Assembly (NCBI GenBank): GCA_964564865.1
Contig: CAZMDA010000005.1
Span: 1-64,000 of the forward strand
Direction of reading: 5' to 3'
DNA length: 64,000 bases
DNA from: RBG-16-66-20 sp964564865
GTDB lineage: Bacteria > Pseudomonadota > Gammaproteobacteria > Burkholderiales > SG8-39
In this document: piece after piece, positions 8,727 through 16,418 of the stretch
Numbering within the stretch: the first letter of the stretch is position 1
Layout: each line of letters starts with the position of its first letter
The notes under the pieces: generated by a model
What the model saw: only the letters and a program-made list of their open reading frames with translations
What the model was told of the DNA's origin: nothing
Databases searched by the model: none
Position numbers and translations under genes: made by a program

Positions 8727-10048
8727 CAACCCTTCCGGCTCGCCGCGTTCCAGTGCAGCTCGAGGTTGGCGATCAGCGCCGGGCTGAAGTGGCAGTGCGC
8801 CTGCTCGCGCGCGTACACCGCCATGTAGCGGCGGAAGCTGTCCAGCGGCTCCTCCGAGATGCGCAGCGCCCTGCGGTTGCCGGCGGCGCTCACCACGCCC
8901 GAACCGGTGATGTGCTTCACCAGGCGGCCGATCTCGAAGTCCATGGCGTCCGGCGCCACGACGTGGTCGCAGATCATGCGGCCCTCGGGGCTGGCGCAGT
9001 CGATGCGCCGCTCGGCGAGGATCGCCTGGCGCGCGACGCGGTCGCCGACGTGGCGCGGCAGGCGCAGGTTGGCCGCGCCGGGGATGATGCCCTCCTTGCG
9101 CGCCGGAAGGGTCATGTAGGCGTCCTTGCCCGCGATCACCTGGTCCATGGTGAGCAGGATCTGGCAATGGCCGCCGATGGCGAAGCCCTCCACCGCGGCG
9201 ATCCACAGCTTCTCGATCGAATCCTCCTCCGGCGACACCTCGGGCTTCGCGAGGCCGCGGTAGAACTTGTTGACCATGCCCAGGTCGCGGATCAGGTACC
9301 AGAGGAAGCGGATCTTTCCCTGGTACAGGTGCGTCAGGTTGATGCCGGCGCCGAAGATGCGCTTTCCCGCGTGCTTGGTGTGGGTCACGACGTCGCCGCG
9401 CAGCACGCAGACCTCGGTGGCCGGATCCAGCAGCGCGAGGTCGGTGGCAATCTCCATCCCGGCCATCGTCCCCTCGTCCTCCGCGTTCAGGTACCTCGGG
9501 TTGCGCATGGTCAGGACCGCGGCCTTGCCCTCGCGCGTCAGGCGCGCGCCGGGAAACTCGATCTCGCCCTTCCGCTCGAACTCCTTCAGGTGATCCAGCG
9601 AATCCCGTCGCGGCAGCAGCATGGCGTGGCACAGGTGCGCGCCCGCAACCGGGTCGCCGAGGACCTGGCCGAGGAAAATGCCCTGGTCCACCTCCAGGCC
9701 GTCCTTGTCCCCCTGCGGGATGCCGGCATCGCGCGCCAGCGCCGCCTCGTCGGGCACGAGGCCGGGATAGGCCTTGGCCGCGGCGGAGCACAGTTCGTCC
9801 ACGCGGACGAACTTGGTGCGGTTGGCGGTGAGCGAGTCATAGACGGCGCGCGCGTGCAGGCGCAGGAAGCCGGCGCGGGCGTTGCGGCCTTCCTCAAGCA
9901 GCGCCGCCGCGGCCTGCGCGTCGGCCGGGCCGCGCTTCGGTTTCGGCGGCAGCTTCGCAAGCTGCTCGTCCAGCCGCTTCAGGCGGGCGAGGAGGGCGGG
10001 CTTGTCGGTGGCGAAATCGGCGGCGCCGGCGGGGGCGTTGTATTGCAT
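8726..10048 (-). CDS. DpgC-like enoyl-CoA hydratase/isomerase-family protein (candidate cofactor-free dioxygenase)
   Basis: A 440-residue crotonase-superfamily protein, longer than ordinary enoyl-CoA hydratases (about 260). It has an extra N-terminal alpha-helical region of some 180 residues. This architecture is that of DpgC, the (3,5-dihydroxyphenyl)acetyl-CoA 1,2-dioxygenase that uses O2 without metal or flavin. Crotonase core features are visible: KRIFGAGINLTHLYQGKI and the oxyanion-hole segment EGFAIGGHCQILL. No other diol- or glycopeptide-precursor genes are nearby, so the true acyl-CoA substrate is unknown. It is followed by photolyase on the same strand. The family call is firm; the dioxygenase reaction is inference from architecture. 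Confidence 0.78.
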   Translation of the reverse strand: MQYNAPAGAADFATDKPALLARLKRLDEQLAKLPPKPKRGPADAQAAAALLEEGRNARAGFLRLHARAVYDSLTANRTKFVRVDELCSAAAKAYPGLVPDEAALARDAGIPQGDKDGLEVDQGIFLGQVLGDPVAGAHLCHAMLLPRRDSLDHLKEFERKGEIEFPGARLTREGKAAVLTMRNPRYLNAEDEGTMAGMEIATDLALLDPATEVCVLRGDVVTHTKHAGKRIFGAGINLTHLYQGKIRFLWYLIRDLGMVNKFYRGLAKPEVSPEEDSIEKLWIAAVEGFAIGGHCQILLTMDQVIAGKDAYMTLPARKEGIIPGAANLRLPRHVGDRVARQAILAERRIDCASPEGRMICDHVVAPDAMDFEIGRLVKHITGSGVVSAAGNRRALRISEEPLDSFRRYMAVYAREQAHCHFSPALIANLELHWNAASRKG

Positions 10049-10065
10049 CCGTCGATGATAGCCGC

Positions 10066-10611
10066 TCAGTCCCCGCGCACGAAACCGATCGGGCGCTTTC
10101 TGGATGGTTCAGGCGGGCTCATCAGGCGGCGGATGGCGGCGAGCACTTCGGCAATCGTCTGGTCCTGGCCTTCGAGGCGCCGCTCAATGCGGCTCTCGAG
10201 CTCATCGAGGCGGCTGGCGAGATCCTTGTGCAGCGAGGCGGCTTCGCGAAGCTGGACGAAGGCGCGCACGACGTAGACCGACACCTCCACTGCCTTCGGC
10301 GAGTTGACCACGCTCGCGGCCATGATGGCGCCGTGCTCGGTATAGGCGAGGGGAGGCTTGCGGGGGCCGCCCCAACTTGAAGTCACATTTTGTGACTTCA
10401 AGTCCATAACTTCCTGTTTGTTAAGGACTATCAGGAAGTCCGCCGGGAACCGGCGCTGGTTCCGGCGAACTTGCTGGTTTAGATGCTTCGTCGGGACGCC
10501 CAGGAGCGCTGCAAGATCCGCGTCCAGAATCGCGCGGTGGCCGCGAAGCTGGAGGATTCTACTTGCGGTATCGGCTAGGGGCGGAAGGGCAAGGGCGCGG
10601 TTGGATGGCAT
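10066..10611 (-). CDS. ORF6N domain DNA-binding protein
   Basis: A 181-residue protein with an N-terminal ORF6N domain, a DNA-binding module common in phage antirepressors and scattered chromosomal copies. Diagnostic stretches are ILQLRGHRAILDADLAALLGV, NQQVRRNQRRFPADFLI, and AYTEHGAIMAASVVNSPKAVEVSVYVVRAF in pieces. The C-terminal part is a predicted coiled coil (KDLASRLDELESRIERRLE). Local base composition is lower in GC around 10380-10480 than in the neighbours, and no other phage genes are present, so it may be an acquired single gene. A 13-bp perfect inverted repeat lies inside the coding sequence at 10375-10403. Confidence 0.85.
   Translation of the reverse strand: MPSNRALALPPLADTASRILQLRGHRAILDADLAALLGVPTKHLNQQVRRNQRRFPADFLIVLNKQEVMDLKSQNVTSSWGGPRKPPLAYTEHGAIMAASVVNSPKAVEVSVYVVRAFVQLREAASLHKDLASRLDELESRIERRLEGQDQTIAEVLAAIRRLMSPPEPSRKRPIGFVRGD
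10375..10403. repeat. 13-bp perfect inverted repeat with 3-bp spacer inside the ORF6N gene
   Basis: ACTTGAAGTCACA at 10375-10387 and its exact reverse complement TGTGACTTCAAGT at 10391-10403 are separated by TTT. On the coding (minus) strand it spans codons reading about LKSQNVTSS. It could be an operator, a hairpin in the mRNA, or a coincidence of repeated codons. Confidence 0.9.
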
Positions 10612-10709
10612 TCGATCTGCAGCGGGGATAGCTTACGGTTCGACCAACGCAAGGCTCCGGAGAAGCGTTGACAGATGGCAAGGCAATCTCAATCCCTGAT
10701 GGAGGTCGA

Positions 10710-11189
10710 GTGATCCTGCGCGATGCGATCGAATTTGAGGCCGCCCCGGGCGCGGTCTTCGACTTCTTCGACGGCATGGACCAGGACCGGTACCTTGGCT
10801 GGCATCCGGACCACAAGCTGTTCCGGTGGGTCCGGGGCCGGGGCTTGAAGGTCGGGAACGCCTTCTACTTCGAGGAAGTGATCGCGGGCAAGCTGTTGAA
10901 GAAGGAGGTCGTCTTCACGCGCATCGAACAGGGCTCGCACATCGAGTTCGCGCCGACGTTCTGGCTCATGCGCCTGTTCCTGCCAAGGCTCGTTTTCCGC
11001 CTGGAGCCCGTGGGCGCCGGCCGCTACCGCTTCATCGCCGAGATCTTCCTGCGGGCGGGACCCCTTGCTGCGCGCCTGAACAGGCGCGAGTTCGACGCGG
11101 TTCGGGAGCACATGCGGATCGAGGGCATCAATCTCAAGAACTTCGTGGAGAGTCGGCGCCGGCAGGCTGGCGCAGCCTCCCCGACGTAG
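10710..11189 (+). CDS. SRPBCC (START-like) superfamily protein
   Basis: A 159-residue single-domain protein of the helix-grip SRPBCC fold, which binds hydrophobic ligands; its ligand is unknown. The N-terminus VILRDAIEFEAAPGAVFDFF and the following YLGWHPDHKLFRWV match a known subgroup that usually begins with MILRDSIEI-like sequences. For that reason I chose GTG at 10710, preceded by GGAGGT, over a TTG 42 bases upstream. A central FYFEE and LRLEP-like strand pattern and the long C-terminal helix are present. It is divergent from the ORF6N gene. The stop lies within the duplicated flank of the second assembly gap, 48 bases before the N. Confidence 0.82.
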   Translation: MILRDAIEFEAAPGAVFDFFDGMDQDRYLGWHPDHKLFRWVRGRGLKVGNAFYFEEVIAGKLLKKEVVFTRIEQGSHIEFAPTFWLMRLFLPRLVFRLEPVGAGRYRFIAEIFLRAGPLAARLNRREFDAVREHMRIEGINLKNFVESRRRQAGAASPT

Positions 11190-11392
11190 GCTAGGCTTGC
11201 GCCTGCCATGAGAGCCGCGCTTTCATTCCTGGCCGCCNNNNNNNNNNNNNNNNNNNNNNNNNNNNNNNNNNNNNNNNNNNNNNNNNNNNNNNNNNNNNNN
11301 NNNNNNNNNNNNNNNNNNNNNNNNNNNNNNNNNNNNNGACGTAGGCTAGGCTTGCGCCTGCCATGAGAGCCGCGCTTTCATTCCTGGCCGCC
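11183..11392. other. Assembly gap of 100 N with duplicated 55-base flanks
   Basis: N occupy 11238-11337. Bases 11183-11237 and 11338-11392 are identical and both contain the same ATGAGAGCC start of the following gene. The apparent second start at 11208 is therefore a duplicate, not a separate gene. Confidence 0.97.
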
Positions 11393-12013
11393 TTCCTGTT
11401 CGCCGCTTGCGCAAGCGCGCAGACCGCGGCCGACCCCGCCTCCGACGCGCCCGAATCGCGTCCCGCGCCCGCGGCCGGGATGAAGCTCCCGGCCTCCTAC
11501 CGGGAAGCGCTCGCCACCTGGCGCACGGTCGACGAGGTCAACGCCTGGATCGGCGCGCGCTTCGAATACGACCTCCGGCGCGCCGCGCGGCTCTCGGAAA
11601 CCCAGCGCGCGCAGCAAGGCCGCGTCGAGATCCACAGGCCCGAGGCCTTGTTCGCCGAGCCTTCGGGCGTCTGCGTGGACCTCGCGCGCTTCGCGGTGGA
11701 AACCCTGCGCGCGGTCGCGCCGGAGACGAAGCCCCGCTATCTCATGATCGAGTTCGATCCGGTGGTCATCCAGGGCAACACGCTCCGGCGCCATTGGGTC
11801 GCGCAGTTCGAGCGCGACGGCGCGCTGTATTTCTTCGCCGATTCCAAGCGCCCGGGCCATGTCGCCGGGCCCTACGCGTCGGCCGAGGCCTATGTCGCCG
11901 AGTACGCCCGCTACCGCGGCCGGCCCATCGTGGCGCACCGCGCGCTGGAGTCCTACGAGCGCCGGATGAAGGCGCGCGCGGAGAAGACCCTGCGCAGCGA
12001 AGCCGCGCAGTAG
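11363..12013 (+). CDS. Exported transglutaminase-like cysteine protein
   Basis: A 216-residue protein with a cleavable signal peptide (hydrophobic core SFLAAFLFAACASA, cleavage expected near AQTA) and then a transglutaminase/protease-like fold. A Cys-His-Asp triad can be placed: Cys in EPSGVCVDLARF, His in RRHWVAQF, and Asp in YFFADSKRPGHV. This pattern is shared with bacterial periplasmic transglutaminase-like peptidases, but no specific subfamily is recognised. The start at 11363 follows the second assembly gap, and the true upstream distance to the SRPBCC gene is only about 18 bases once the duplication is removed. Function is inferred from fold only. Confidence 0.75.
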   Translation: MRAALSFLAAFLFAACASAQTAADPASDAPESRPAPAAGMKLPASYREALATWRTVDEVNAWIGARFEYDLRRAARLSETQRAQQGRVEIHRPEALFAEPSGVCVDLARFAVETLRAVAPETKPRYLMIEFDPVVIQGNTLRRHWVAQFERDGALYFFADSKRPGHVAGPYASAEAYVAEYARYRGRPIVAHRALESYERRMKARAEKTLRSEAAQ

Positions 12014-12026
12014 CAAAGGGATTCCG

Positions 12027-12308
12027 ATGCTGTTCCTCGTCATCAGCAACCCCCGGCCCGAGCGTCCCTCGAGCGCGACGCGCAACCGGAAGAAGTTCTG
12101 GGCCTGGCTGAAGCCCAGGCAGCAGTCGAAGCAGTGCCTCATGGTCTACGCGCGCCCCGGGCGCGGCGCGGTGGCGATCTTCGACGTTCGGTCGCACGAG
12201 GAGCTGCATGAACTCCTGAATGGCTGGGCGGAGCTGATCCCGGCGCAGTTCGACGTCTACCCGCTCATCGATCCGGCCGCGGCGAAGCGCTACCTGAACC
12301 GGAAATGA
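12027..12308 (+). CDS. Small dimeric alpha-beta barrel protein, muconolactone isomerase-like
   Basis: A 93-residue protein resembling the muconolactone delta-isomerase domain, a ferredoxin-like dimeric alpha-beta barrel. It starts with a strand MLFLVISNP, and the second half AVAIFDVRSHEELHELLNGW followed by FDVYPLID matches the isomerase family pattern (strand, helix, strand with a terminal Pro-Leu). No other beta-ketoadipate genes are nearby, so a role in muconolactone metabolism is not supported; it may act on another small molecule. Its stop overlaps the methyltransferase ATG (ATGA), which suggests coupling. Confidence 0.6.
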   Translation: MLFLVISNPRPERPSSATRNRKKFWAWLKPRQQSKQCLMVYARPGRGAVAIFDVRSHEELHELLNGWAELIPAQFDVYPLIDPAAAKRYLNRK

Positions 12309-13156
12309 GCGCGCCGCGCGCTTCCGGCCGCGACGGTGTCGTCCGCTTCTACGACACCCATCCCATCAACGAGGACGAGATCCTCGCCAAACTGGCCGCG
12401 CGCGGCACGGTTCTCGACCGCCTCACGCAGGACGAATTGAAGGACTTCGACCAGGACCACTACGGCGGGGTCCAGGTGGTGGACGCGCTGGCGCAGAAGG
12501 CAGGCATCCGGCGTGAACACCACGTGCTGGATGTCTGCAGCGGGATGGGCGGCCCGGCGCGCTGGATCGCACACCGGATCGGCTGCCGGGTGACCGGGAT
12601 TGACCTGACGCAGAGCCGGGTGGAGGCGGCGAGGCGGCTGACGACCCGCGTCGGCCTGGAGGCGCTCGTGGACTTCGTGCAGGGCGACGCCACCGCGATG
12701 CCGTTGCCGGACGCGGCCTTCGACGTGGTCATGAGCCAGGAGGCCTGGCTGCACATACCGGACAAGGCCGCGGTGGTCGGCGAGTGCGCGCGCGTGGCGA
12801 AGCCGGGCGGGACGATCGCGTTCACCGACGTCGTCGTGCGCACCGGGCTGACGGCTGCGGAAGAGCAGCGCATGGCCGCGGAGATGCATGCGCCCGGCCT
12901 CGCGACGGCGTCCCAGTATGCGGGGTTGCTGGAGCGGAACGGGTGCCGGATCGAGGTGGCGGAGGACCTGGCGGAGCAATGGAAGGGAATCCTGGTGGAC
13001 CGGCTGGCGATGTACCGGTCGCTGCGCGACACCACCATCGCCAAGTTCGGGGAAGCGCGCTTCCTGGAGTACGACAGCCTTTACAATTTCTTCGTCGGCC
13101 TGTTCACGGCCGGCAAACTGGGCGGCGTGCGCATCGTCGCGCGCCGCGGGAGATGA
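12305..13156 (+). CDS. Class I SAM-dependent methyltransferase
   Basis: A 283-residue methyltransferase with a Rossmann fold. Motif I is VLDVCSGMGGPARWIA, the acidic loop is VTGIDLTQSRVEAA, motif II is FVQGDATAMPLPDAAFDVV, followed by a post-motif YAGLLERNGCRIE. The preceding DQDHYGG segment is seen in the sarcosine/dimethylglycine and related small-molecule N-methyltransferases, so a small amine or quinone-like acceptor is plausible, but the substrate is not determined. It overlaps the small isomerase-like gene by 4 bases and is followed 4 bases later by a GNAT gene, forming a three-gene run. Confidence 0.85.
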   Translation: MSAPRASGRDGVVRFYDTHPINEDEILAKLAARGTVLDRLTQDELKDFDQDHYGGVQVVDALAQKAGIRREHHVLDVCSGMGGPARWIAHRIGCRVTGIDLTQSRVEAARRLTTRVGLEALVDFVQGDATAMPLPDAAFDVVMSQEAWLHIPDKAAVVGECARVAKPGGTIAFTDVVVRTGLTAAEEQRMAAEMHAPGLATASQYAGLLERNGCRIEVAEDLAEQWKGILVDRLAMYRSLRDTTIAKFGEARFLEYDSLYNFFVGLFTAGKLGGVRIVARRGR

Positions 13157-13160
13157 GCCG

Positions 13161-13604
13161 ATGACCCTTTCGATCCGCATTGCCCCGCTGCAACCCGAGG
13201 ACAAGCCGCGCTGGCTCGTCCACGCGCGCGGCTACAAGGCCTTCTACAAGACCATCATCCCGGACGCCGACTACGAAACCTGCTGGCGCCGGCTGATGGC
13301 CGAGGACCGCATCCACGGCCTGGGCGCCAAGGTGGACGGGGACCTGGTCGGCATCGCGCACTACCTGTTCCACACCACCATCTGGGCCGAGTCGGCCTGC
13401 TACCTGCAGGACCTGTTCACCGATCCCGCGATGCGCGGCAAGGGCGTGGCGCGCAAGCTGATCGAGGCCGTGGCGGCCGCGGCCCGGACGCAGGGCGCCT
13501 CGCGCTACTACTGGCTGACGCAGACGCACAACACCGCCGGGCGGACGTTGTACGACAAGGTGGCGAAGTACAACGACTTCATCCGCTACGAATACCCGCT
13601 GTAG
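13161..13604 (+). CDS. GNAT family N-acetyltransferase
   Basis: A 147-residue acetyltransferase. The acetyl-CoA binding signature is visible as LFTDPAMRGKGVARKLIEAVAAAA, and the C-terminal part ends NTAGRTLYDKVAKYNDFIRYE, where the Tyr after R-x-L is the usual proton donor position. The N-terminal IRIAPLQPEDKPRWLVHARG fits the family. The start at 13161 lies 4 bases after the methyltransferase stop. The acceptor substrate cannot be told from sequence; amino acid or small-amine acetylation is typical. Confidence 0.88.
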   Translation: MTLSIRIAPLQPEDKPRWLVHARGYKAFYKTIIPDADYETCWRRLMAEDRIHGLGAKVDGDLVGIAHYLFHTTIWAESACYLQDLFTDPAMRGKGVARKLIEAVAAAARTQGASRYYWLTQTHNTAGRTLYDKVAKYNDFIRYEYPL

Positions 13605-13614
13605 TCGATCGCGC

Positions 13615-14127
13615 GTGCCCGCGACCGCCGCGCTGCGCGCCCTGCGCGCCGACATCACCAAGCTGGCGGTGGACGCCATCGTCAACGCCGCCAACAACTC
13701 GCTGCTGGGCGGCGGCGGGGTGGACGGCGCGATCCACCGCGCCGCGGGCCCCGCGCTGCTCATCGAATGCCGCAGCCTGGGCGGCTGCGCCACCGGGGAG
13801 GCCAAGCTCTCTTTCGGCTACAAGCTGCCGGCCAAGCACGTGATCCACACCGTGGGGCCGATCTGGAACGGCGGCGATCGCGGCGAGCCGGCGTTGCTGG
13901 CCGCCTGCTACCGGCGCTCCCTCGCCCTGGCGGCGAGGGCCGGCGCGGCGAGCATCGCCTTTCCCTGCATCAGCACCGGCGTCTATGGCTACCCGGCGCA
14001 GCCGGCGGCGCAGATCGCGGTGGCGACGGTGCGCGAGGCAGTGCAGTTGCACATGGGCATCCGCGAGGTGCTGTTCTGCTGCTACTCGGAGGCAGACCTC
14101 GCGCACTACAGCGCGCTGCTGGCCTAG
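13615..14127 (+). CDS. Macrodomain protein, O-acetyl-ADP-ribose deacetylase family
   Basis: A 170-residue stand-alone macrodomain of the MacroD/YmdB type, which hydrolyses O-acetyl-ADP-ribose and removes ADP-ribose from acidic residues. Signature segments are ADITKLAVDAIVNAANNSLLG, GGGVDGAIHRAAG, and SIAFPCISTGVYGYP. The start is GTG at 13615 without a clear ribosome site. It sits 10 bases after the GNAT gene, so it may be read from the same transcript. No ADP-ribosyltransferase or sirtuin gene is nearby to suggest a dedicated partner. Confidence 0.93.
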   Translation: MPATAALRALRADITKLAVDAIVNAANNSLLGGGGVDGAIHRAAGPALLIECRSLGGCATGEAKLSFGYKLPAKHVIHTVGPIWNGGDRGEPALLAACYRRSLALAARAGAASIAFPCISTGVYGYPAQPAAQIAVATVREAVQLHMGIREVLFCCYSEADLAHYSALLA

Positions 14128-14147
14128 CCTCGGGCATACTGCGCGCC

Positions 14148-14915
14148 GTGCTCGCGCTGAAGCTGTTCCTCGTCCCGTTCTTCCTCGCCATCGTGTCCTG
14201 GGCCAGCCGCCGCTGGGGACCGGGCGTGGGCGGCTGGCTGGCGGGCATGCCGCTGGTCACCGGCCCGATCCTGTTCATCCTCGCGCTGGAGAACGACGCC
14301 GTGTTCACGGCGCACGCCGCGGCCGCGTCGCTCTCGGCGGTGGTGTCCGCGATCGTCTTCGGCGCGGTGTATTCGCACCTGTGCCTGCGCAATGGCTGGC
14401 CGGTCGCGGCGGCCGGGGCGATCGGCGCCTGGCTCGTCGCCTCCGCGGGCCTGGCCGAACTGCCGGGAACGGTGCTGCCCGCGCTGGGGCTGGCGGTGCT
14501 TTCCCTTCTGGTGGCGCCGCGGCTGTTCCCGGCGCCGCCGGCCTTCGGCGCCTTGCGCACCGAGCGGCGCTACGACCTGCCGTTGCGCATGGTGGTGGCG
14601 GTGTCGCTGGTGCTGTTCACCACCGGGATCGCCGACAAGGTGGGCAGCGGCTGGACCGGCCTGATCGCGATGTTCCCGCTGCTGAGCACCATCCTCGCGG
14701 TGTTCTCGCACGCCGGCCAGGGGCCGGGATTCGCGGTCACCATGCTGCGCGGGCTGGCGAAGGGCCTCTACGCGCTCACCTCCTACTGCGTGGTGATCGC
14801 GCTGTTCCTGCCGCAGTGGGGCGTGGCGCTCACCTACCTCGCCGCGGTGGCGGCGGCGCTGGTGACGCAGTGGTTCACGCGCCCCCGGCCGGCGCCCAAT
14901 GTGCACGATCGGTAA
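14148..14915 (+). CDS. Multi-pass membrane protein of unknown function
   Basis: A 255-residue integral membrane protein with about eight hydrophobic helices. Examples are LFLVPFFLAIVSWAS, the GVGGWLAGMPLVTGPILFI segment, and a C-terminal GVALTYLAAVAAALVTQWF. The conserved-looking GWLAGMPLVTGP after the first helix is typical of small uncharacterised proteobacterial membrane proteins. I chose GTG at 14148 because it places the first helix directly after a short N-terminus. The gene is 20 bases after the macrodomain gene and 15 bases before the HAD gene. Function unknown; a transporter-like role is only a possibility. Confidence 0.78.
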   Translation: MLALKLFLVPFFLAIVSWASRRWGPGVGGWLAGMPLVTGPILFILALENDAVFTAHAAAASLSAVVSAIVFGAVYSHLCLRNGWPVAAAGAIGAWLVASAGLAELPGTVLPALGLAVLSLLVAPRLFPAPPAFGALRTERRYDLPLRMVVAVSLVLFTTGIADKVGSGWTGLIAMFPLLSTILAVFSHAGQGPGFAVTMLRGLAKGLYALTSYCVVIALFLPQWGVALTYLAAVAAALVTQWFTRPRPAPNVHDR

Positions 14916-14930
14916 CATTTGCCCCGCCCC

Positions 14931-15572
14931 ATGGGCCTGGTGATCTTCGACTGCGACGGCGTGCTGGTGGACTCCGAGCCGCTCGCCAACCGCGTCCTGC
15001 ACCGCCTGCTCGAATCCGCCGGCCTGCGCCTGACGCTGGAGGAGGTGATGCGCGCCTACATCGGGCGCACGCGCCAGGGCTGCATCGACCTGACGGAAGA
15101 GAAGCTCGGCCGGCCGGTGCCGGCGACCTTCGTCGCCGATTGGAACGCGCTGCTGTTCGAGACGTTCCGCGGGGAGCTGCAGCCGGTGCCCGGCATCGTG
15201 GACCTGCTCGCGCGGTTGTCCGTTCCGCACTGTGTTGCGTCCAACAGCAGCGCGGACCGCGTGCGGGTTGCCCTCGGCGCCACCGGCCTGCTCGAGCGCT
15301 TCGAGGGCCGGGTCTTCACCGCCGACGAGGTCGACCGGCCCAAGCCGGCGCCGGACCTGTTCCTGCATGCGGCCAGGTCGATGGGATTCGATCCGACGCA
15401 CTGCACAGTCGTCGAGGATTCCGCGACCGGGGTGCGCGCCGCGGTGGCGGCCGGGATGGCAGTATTGGGCTACGCGGGCGCGCCGCACGCCGATCCGGCC
15501 GCGCTCGCCGCCGCGGGCGCGGAGGTGTTCACGGACATGAGGCAGGTCGGCGAACGACTGCGTACCGGATAG
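14931..15572 (+). CDS. HAD-superfamily hydrolase, phosphatase/phosphoglucomutase-like
   Basis: A 213-residue HAD phosphatase with the N-terminal nucleophile motif FDCDGVLVDSE, motif II VASNSSADRV, motif III KPAPDLFLHAA, and motif IV VVEDSATGVRAA. The cap (about residues 18-85) places it in the beta-phosphoglucomutase/phosphoglycolate phosphatase subfamily I. I preferred ATG at 14931 to a TTG 12 bases upstream because it begins just before the first strand. The substrate is not identifiable. A PEP-mutase family gene follows after 12 bases. Confidence 0.9.
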   Translation: MGLVIFDCDGVLVDSEPLANRVLHRLLESAGLRLTLEEVMRAYIGRTRQGCIDLTEEKLGRPVPATFVADWNALLFETFRGELQPVPGIVDLLARLSVPHCVASNSSADRVRVALGATGLLERFEGRVFTADEVDRPKPAPDLFLHAARSMGFDPTHCTVVEDSATGVRAAVAAGMAVLGYAGAPHADPAALAAAGAEVFTDMRQVGERLRTG

Positions 15573-15584
15573 AGAGGAGCCAGC

Positions 15585-16418
15585 ATGGCCGCAACCCAGG
15601 CAGAGAAAGCCGCCCGCTTCGTCGCCCTGCACCAGGGGCCGAAGGCCTTCGTCATCGCCAATCCCTGGGACGCGGGCTCGGCGAAGATCCTGCAGGGCCT
15701 GGGCTTCCAGGCGCTCGCCACCTCCAGCGGCGCCTGCGCCGCGGCGCTGGGCCGCCGCGACGGGCAGGTGACGCGCGAGGAGGCGCTGGAGCACGCGCGG
15801 GTGATCTGCGCCGCGGTGGACCTGCCGGTGTCCGCGGACCTGGAGAAGGGCTTCGGCGACAGGCCGGAGGACGCGGCGACCACGATCCACATGGCGGGGG
15901 GCGTCGGCCTGGTCGGCGGTTCCATCGAGGACGCCACCGGCGACCAGGACCGGCCGCTGTACGACTTCAACCACGCGGTGGAGCGGGTCGCCGCCGCGGT
16001 GCAGGCGGCGCGCGCGCTGCCGTTCCCGTTCCTGCTCAGCGCGCGCACCGAGAACTTCCTGCGCGGCAAGCCGGACCTGGAGGACACCATCCGCCGCCTG
16101 CAGGCCTTCGAGAAGGCGGGCGCGGACGTGCTGTTCGCCCCCGGGCTGCCCGACCTCGCCGCGGTAAAGGCAGTGTGCGCGGCGGTGAAGAAACCGGTGA
16201 ACTTCATGGCCGGGATCCCGGGCAAGTCCTTCAGCGTGGCGGAACTGGAGGCCGCCGGCGTGCGCCGCATCAGCGTCGCCACGTCGCTGTACCGCGCGGC
16301 GATGAGCGGGCTGGTGGCAGCGGCGAAGGAAATCCGCGACCAGGGCGGCTTCGGCTACGTCGGCACGTCGTTGCCCACCGCCGAACTGAGCGGCCTGATG
16401 AAGGGGCCGCCGGCCTAG
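15585..16418 (+). CDS. Isocitrate lyase/PEP mutase family protein
   Basis: A 277-residue TIM-barrel protein of the isocitrate lyase/phosphoenolpyruvate mutase superfamily. Markers are NPWDAGSAKILQGLGFQALA, the metal-binding loop SADLEKGFGDRPED, and the barrel strand LLSARTENFL. The isocitrate lyase KKCGH motif is absent, so it is not that enzyme; C-C or P-C bond cleavage on an oxaloacetate- or phosphonopyruvate-like substrate is possible. The ribosome site AGAGGAG precedes the ATG. Its stop overlaps the stop of the opposing acyl-CoA synthetase gene at a shared CTAG. Confidence 0.88.
   Translation: MAATQAEKAARFVALHQGPKAFVIANPWDAGSAKILQGLGFQALATSSGACAAALGRRDGQVTREEALEHARVICAAVDLPVSADLEKGFGDRPEDAATTIHMAGGVGLVGGSIEDATGDQDRPLYDFNHAVERVAAAVQAARALPFPFLLSARTENFLRGKPDLEDTIRRLQAFEKAGADVLFAPGLPDLAAVKAVCAAVKKPVNFMAGIPGKSFSVAELEAAGVRRISVATSLYRAAMSGLVAAAKEIRDQGGFGYVGTSLPTAELSGLMKGPPA

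Noticed and set aside
10066..10611. Prophage remnant around the ORF6N gene
   Set aside because: No integrase, capsid, lysis or attachment-site repeats are nearby; neighbours are ordinary chromosomal genes.
11208..11237. Second truncated copy of the transglutaminase-like gene start
   Set aside because: It is the left copy of the duplicated 55-base gap flank, not a gene duplication.
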